From JAAYXU01 sp050942555 (GTDB lineage: Bacteria; Bacillota; Clostridia; Christensenellales; UMGS416): DNA of 9,999 nucleotides. A program made the position numbers and the translations under genes. The stretch spans positions 1 through 9,999 of the forward strand of contig JBMNNN010000065.1 of assembly GCA_050942555.1 (NCBI GenBank), read 5' to 3'. Below, piece after piece: positions 5,963-9,999 of the stretch (the first letter of the stretch is position 1; every line of letters starts with the position of its first letter). The notes beneath the pieces were generated by a model. The model had not been told where the DNA came from. It made no database searches and was given only the letters and a program-made list of their open reading frames with translations.

Positions 5963-7906
5963 TTAACGTTCCCTTTTTGTAAATGCACGCAGCTCGAGAA
6001 TATCGAAATAACGGAGCATAGAGGGCATCACATATGCTTTTATGTTATGACTGTCATAGTATTTCTCATATGCGATGCGACGGAAGCTTTCCACCGGATC
6101 CCGCTCGATCACCGTATGGATTCGCTCGTCGACCAGTTTGGCCATGAGTGCGTACAGGTTGAAGCCGCCATGCGTCAGTATATCCACCCGCGTCCCCTCG
6201 CCGCAGATCTCGTGTACGGCATCCACGGCCCGCAGGATGCCGCGCACCCGCATTGCGGGGAGATTGTCTCCGTTTACGATGAGATTGTTGGCGAAGTGTC
6301 CAAGCCTGGACCAGAAATAATGCGGTTGGTCCACATGATACAGATCGTCGCCCATGCAGCCCGTTCCGGCAAGATCCACCATCAAGACGTTCTTCCCCTG
6401 ATGACACAGCGCGAGCACCTCGTTCATATGGCGGTGCCGTACCAGCGTGCCGCCGTCCCACAGCGCGATCACCGTATGCGCGCAGTCTTTTTCGGGAGAG
6501 TGAAAGAGGATGCCGAAATTGTACAGGTTCTCCTGCTGGTACCAGAGAAACAGATCGCACCGCAGGTCATAGGCGCTATATGACGAGTCGTCAGCGCGCT
6601 TTATGTACAGGGGATAGGCGGGAATGGAGTCTATCTGCGCGCGGACGAACGCAATCGCTTCCCTGCGCCGCGCATCAAACGGCTTTTCCGCCGCTTCGCG
6701 GTCGTATCCATCCAGCCTGTCCGCCACATAGTCGTGCGGGATCCGCGAGCCAAGACTTTGTATAACCGATCCTGATGGCGTCGCGTACAGACGGGATTTG
6801 GGCAGCGGCTCGCTTGGACGAACCGGAGCGGCCGGTTCTCCCCGGAGCGCGCGGGAGAAAAAATCCGCGGCGGCGTTTGCCAGACCGTGGCTGAACCCAT
6901 GTCGGCAGCGATCGGTCGTAATCTCCAGCGCCGCGGGGTCGCCCAGTATCCGCCAGAAAGGACGCGCTTTTTCCATTGTCTTGTAGCTTCCCTCGATCGG
7001 GAAAAAGTCCGAATCCGCTGTGAGCAGCATCACGGGCTTTGGCGCCATGCAGAGGACGGCGTCCGCGTGGTCGAGTCCCGCAGCAGCCATGCCCGGCCAT
7101 ATCTGCTCGAGGTCCTGCCGCCTGTGCGTGCGCAGGATATCCTCCCTCGTGGTGATGAAGCAGCACGGCGCGGCGGCGGCGATCCGTTCGGGCGCCTGCA
7201 TCATCAGCATCGCGGTGAGCGTACCGCCTCCGCTGCAGCCCGTAACGCCGATCCGCTGCGGATCTATGTCGTCACGGGACGCAAGGTAGTCCAGCGCGCA
7301 CAGCGCATCGTGGACAAAGAATTCGCTGATGGTCATTCCCGCCATCAGGCACTGGATACCGGCATAGTCATGCTCCGGGCAGGTTGCCCTGACTGCCTGC
7401 GAAACGCCTTCCTCTATATAGGTGATGCGCTCGCCCTGTCCGATGCTGTCCAGTGTCATGACCGCAAAACCGGCTTTGGCGATGGTCATCGCCGCATTCT
7501 GATAGTGGGGACTTATTCGCCCCATTTCCGAGTGACCGCAGACCTGCAGCACGGCCGGCAGTATACCTTTCTCACCGGAAGGTTTTGCGAGAGTAGCCGT
7601 AGCAAAGAAACCCGGGCGTGTCTCAATAATCAGGGATTCGATATGAAGGCCATCGTACGCAAATGTATTCGTTATACGGACGCCAAGGAAGCTGTTACCG
7701 GGCAGCGGGCCCAGAGAATCGGCCCACACTTCCCTTACATGGCGTTGGTATTCCCTCGCATCTTCGGGTGTAGTCACCGCGCTGCGCCGCGCATCGCCGG
7801 CATGCATATTCCGGAGCGTCAGCGCAGAAACGTACCAGTCGAGCTGATAAGGGTTTATATTGACTACTTTATCGGCAAGAGCTGCGCTCATTTCGTTTAT
7901 ATCCAT
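5963..7906 (-). CDS. Tandem alpha/beta hydrolase, acetyl-xylan-esterase-like, second domain apparently inactive
   Basis: A 647-aa cytoplasmic protein without signal peptide. The first half (about 75-355) is an alpha/beta hydrolase of the AXE1 / dienelactone-hydrolase-like type with nucleophile elbow GCSGGG (Ser225), acid Asp300 in SDFFP and base His336 in HGFSH. The second half (about 430-647) shows a similar strand order (VMVDLAGTG, then VDILTHGG), but the elbow reads THGGFN with no serine or cysteine, so it is probably a decayed or structural copy. Start: ATG 7906 is chosen; an in-frame GTG at 7951 is possible, with AAGGAG in the AraC gene's last codons, but the extra codons (AGA, ATA, AAT) are unlike this GC-rich gene. 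Both candidate ribosome sites sit about 13 nt from their start. Lies after the AraC gene and 85 nt before the Gfo gene. Likely removes acyl groups from a carbohydrate; substrate unknown. Confidence 0.85.
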   Translation of the reverse strand: MDINEMSAALADKVVNINPYQLDWYVSALTLRNMHAGDARRSAVTTPEDAREYQRHVREVWADSLGPLPGNSFLGVRITNTFAYDGLHIESLIIETRPGFFATATLAKPSGEKGILPAVLQVCGHSEMGRISPHYQNAAMTIAKAGFAVMTLDSIGQGERITYIEEGVSQAVRATCPEHDYAGIQCLMAGMTISEFFVHDALCALDYLASRDDIDPQRIGVTGCSGGGTLTAMLMMQAPERIAAAAPCCFITTREDILRTHRRQDLEQIWPGMAAAGLDHADAVLCMAPKPVMLLTADSDFFPIEGSYKTMEKARPFWRILGDPAALEITTDRCRHGFSHGLANAAADFFSRALRGEPAAPVRPSEPLPKSRLYATPSGSVIQSLGSRIPHDYVADRLDGYDREAAEKPFDARRREAIAFVRAQIDSIPAYPLYIKRADDSSYSAYDLRCDLFLWYQQENLYNFGILFHSPEKDCAHTVIALWDGGTLVRHRHMNEVLALCHQGKNVLMVDLAGTGCMGDDLYHVDQPHYFWSRLGHFANNLIVNGDNLPAMRVRGILRAVDAVHEICGEGTRVDILTHGGFNLYALMAKLVDERIHTVIERDPVESFRRIAYEKYYDSHNIKAYVMPSMLRYFDILELRAFTKRER

Positions 7907-7961
7907 ACAGATAATTCTATCCTTTATATTTCTTTCTTCTCCCCGGTGCACCGCGTATCCG

Positions 7962-9999
7962 CTACTCCTTCGGACAGGAGCGCGTCGTTTGTCCGGGTTT
8001 CTTCTTATACCCCGATGGAGTCTGTCCGGTGAGCTGCTTGAACGTCTTGATGAAATGGGATATATTCACATACCCGACTTTTTCGCAGGTTTCGGCGACC
8101 GACATCCCATCCTCGAGGAACCGCTTGGCCGCGTCGATTCGCAGGTGTATGACATAGTCCTTATAGTTCTGTCCGGCCGCTTTCTTGATGAGCCTGCTCA
8201 GGTAGGTCGCCGAGAGATTAAACTCGTGCGCGAGCCTATCAAGGCTCAGATCATACTCCATAAAGTGAGCGCGGATATAGCCCAGCACGTCCTCGGATAC
8301 GTCGCGCTCTCCCGCGTCGTCGCCTGCGGCCGCGCTGCACAGCTCCTTGAGCATGACGCCCACGCCGTACCGGAAATCCTCACTGTCCTGGGCTGCCAGC
8401 ACCATGCTGGTATGGTGCGGATGAATCGATACTTTTTTCTCCCGCGCGGTCTGCACCAGCGCGACCAGCACGTCGGATATGATGTACCGGTGCAGCACCA
8501 CCGAGTCCGTCCTTTCCCATACTTGGGCGATGAACTCGTCAAGATGCGCGCAGGCCTTGTTGTGGTCGCCTATGCGCACCGCGTGCAGCATGCGCGCGAT
8601 GTATTTATCGTCATAGTAGAGCGGATCGGGATCGGCGGACAGCGGCGGCGCCTCCGACCGGCTCCCCGATATCTTCCGGTCGCAGTCGTCGATCGCTTCC
8701 ATCACCACGACCGGAAGACGGTCGACCGAGCTAACGGTACTCCTGCCGCCGCCCATCGCAAAGGACGTATCCCCTGACTCCAGCACCGAGCGAACAAGAT
8801 CGACCGACTCCTCCAGAAAGCCCGCGTCCTTCAGGTTGACGATGACCCACAGCGTGTTGCGCCGCTCGCTGGGAAGCGCATAGTACTGAATATCCTCCCC
8901 CGACAGATCCTCTATGAGGGAGACGGGCGGCAGGCCCAGCGCGCCCGTGTCGGAAAAATCCAGAACCGGGAAATGGATGCGCAGCACGGCATAGCAGTGA
9001 TTGGGGAACTGGACGCCCAACTGGCGCAGCAGCGCGAGCGTGCTGTCCGACGCGTCGCCGCTGATGAGCAGGCGCAGGCTCTGGTATCTGAGCACGCTCA
9101 TCTGCTCGGCCAGCCGCTGGGTGGCGCGCTTGTTATTTTCCATCGCCAGCGTAAACATCCGATCGATACTGAGGAGCTCGTTTTGCGATTCGTCCTGCGG
9201 GTCGCTTCTTCGGATCTTAGCATGAATGCGCTTGATGGGCATATAGTTGCGATGCGCCATCAGTACCGCCACCCCCAGCAGCAGCAGCATAAAGAGCACG
9301 ACCGCCACCACGTTGATCGCGCGGAATCCAGTGATCGTACCGTACGCGCTGCCCCGGGGCAGTGTCAGCGTCACCATTATACGCCCCCCGGGGGAGACGG
9401 CTTCCAGTACCGGATCGTTCGCGTCGACCGCCATCACGCTTTCGAGCAGCGGTTTGCCGTCTATATTCACACGGATGTCTCCGACGAGTCCGCCTGTCGT
9501 AGCCATAACGCGATCGGTCAGGCTGTCAGCGCTGGTAACAAAGCACAGCGTCGCGTTGCTCCCGGTGAACCGGACATCGGTAGCCTTCACGGGAAACGCG
9601 AGCAGCATGAGAGCGCTTCCCTCAGGCTTAATCACCGTCATATCACGCACGCCGCCAATCTGCGCGGCCACCGGCTGTGGATCTACAATGCCAAGGTTGT
9701 CCTCCATGTGCGTATGGAGCGGACACATCATCCCCGTGGAAAGATACGCGGCGTCCGAGCCGTGGTACACGAGAAAGTACTCGTCGGAGATCCTCGAGTA
9801 CCCGACATATTTAGCGAAGTCCTCGAGAAGCAGTTTCTCATAGTATTTGTTCTGGCTGAAATAGAGCGGGCGGTATTTGATATTGAAGGATATGCCGTAT
9901 GCGACCGACTGCAGTGTTTCGAGCTGGATCTCGAGATCGCGGGCGGCCAGTTCAATCTTCCTGCGGTTGTTGTTTAGCTCCGTTTGCTGGAGATTGTAC
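7962..9999 (-). CDS. Transmembrane AraC-family transcriptional regulator, N-terminus beyond the window
   Basis: The frame is open to the right edge: the first visible residues read YNLQQTELNNNRRKIELAAR, so a GTG at 9770 is not the true start. About 678 residues are visible. From the edge to about 9318 lies an extracytoplasmic sensor region, its early helical part followed by a dCache-like part with VNIDGKPLL. A membrane helix follows at about 9317-9258 (INVVAVVLFMLLLLGVAVLM), then a cytoplasmic linker and a middle region with no recognised domain. The C-terminal AraC/XylS double helix-turn-helix is at about 8300-7990 (LSLDRLAHEFNLSATYLSRL and SVAETCEKVGYVNISHFIKT). A first membrane helix is expected upstream, off the window. 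Such proteins sense an extracellular ligand, often an oligosaccharide, and activate adjacent catabolic genes. It ends 55 nt before the hydrolase ATG. No receiver domain is seen. Confidence 0.92.
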   Translation of the reverse strand, partial: YNLQQTELNNNRRKIELAARDLEIQLETLQSVAYGISFNIKYRPLYFSQNKYYEKLLLEDFAKYVGYSRISDEYFLVYHGSDAAYLSTGMMCPLHTHMEDNLGIVDPQPVAAQIGGVRDMTVIKPEGSALMLLAFPVKATDVRFTGSNATLCFVTSADSLTDRVMATTGGLVGDIRVNIDGKPLLESVMAVDANDPVLEAVSPGGRIMVTLTLPRGSAYGTITGFRAINVVAVVLFMLLLLGVAVLMAHRNYMPIKRIHAKIRRSDPQDESQNELLSIDRMFTLAMENNKRATQRLAEQMSVLRYQSLRLLISGDASDSTLALLRQLGVQFPNHCYAVLRIHFPVLDFSDTGALGLPPVSLIEDLSGEDIQYYALPSERRNTLWVIVNLKDAGFLEESVDLVRSVLESGDTSFAMGGGRSTVSSVDRLPVVVMEAIDDCDRKISGSRSEAPPLSADPDPLYYDDKYIARMLHAVRIGDHNKACAHLDEFIAQVWERTDSVVLHRYIISDVLVALVQTAREKKVSIHPHHTSMVLAAQDSEDFRYGVGVMLKELCSAAAGDDAGERDVSEDVLGYIRAHFMEYDLSLDRLAHEFNLSATYLSRLIKKAAGQNYKDYVIHLRIDAAKRFLEDGMSVAETCEKVGYVNISHFIKTFKQLTGQTPSGYKKKPGQTTRSCPKE

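Noticed and set aside
5011..5982. 323-codon plus-strand frame over the Gfo gene
   Set aside because: Antisense shadow of a well-supported family member; no domain or ribosome site.
6887..8032. 381-codon plus-strand frame over the hydrolase gene
   Set aside because: Antisense shadow; the minus-strand protein has an intact Ser-Asp-His set.
8973..9977. 334-codon plus-strand frame over the AraC regulator
   Set aside because: His/Arg/Gln-rich product without domains opposite a clear sensor-regulator.

Overview
The window reads as a chromosomal segment of a fairly GC-rich anaerobic Firmicute, most likely a gut-type Clostridia member. This is inferred from strong AGGAGG-type ribosome sites, a lipobox-anchored cell-wall amidase with a Pro/Thr linker, and a one-protein transmembrane AraC-family sensor of the kind common in Paenibacillus and Clostridia. 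No marker gene fixes the taxon. Three regions are visible.

(1) Positions 1 to about 310 are clearly more AT-rich than the rest. They hold two tightly spaced minus-strand genes: a 53-codon gene, and the first codons of a gene resembling GIY-YIG family nucleases that runs off the left edge. A good promoter lies upstream. The sudden composition change at 300-340 looks like the edge of an acquired element.

(2) A plus-strand lipoprotein N-acetylmuramoyl-L-alanine amidase (557-1657, own extended -10 promoter) converges on a four-gene minus-strand operon. In transcription order this encodes a VOC/glyoxalase-I-like protein, an MBL-fold hydrolase, a DUF2156 (LPG-synthase C-terminal type) protein and a RimJ/RimL-type GNAT acetyltransferase. 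Two extended -10 promoters and a 16-bp palindrome lie in the leader of this operon.

(3) Positions 4581-9999 form a minus-strand carbohydrate-type operon. It begins with a membrane-bound AraC-type regulator (start beyond the right edge), then a tandem alpha/beta hydrolase of acetyl-xylan-esterase type whose second half has lost its nucleophile, then a Gfo/Idh/MocA family protein lacking the usual EKP lysine, and ends at a clear intrinsic terminator. The likely logic is that an external sugar or glycan signal is sensed by the regulator, an ester is removed by the hydrolase, and the sugar is modified by the Gfo-type protein. That substrate flow is inference.

No RNA genes, CRISPR arrays or complete mobile elements were seen.
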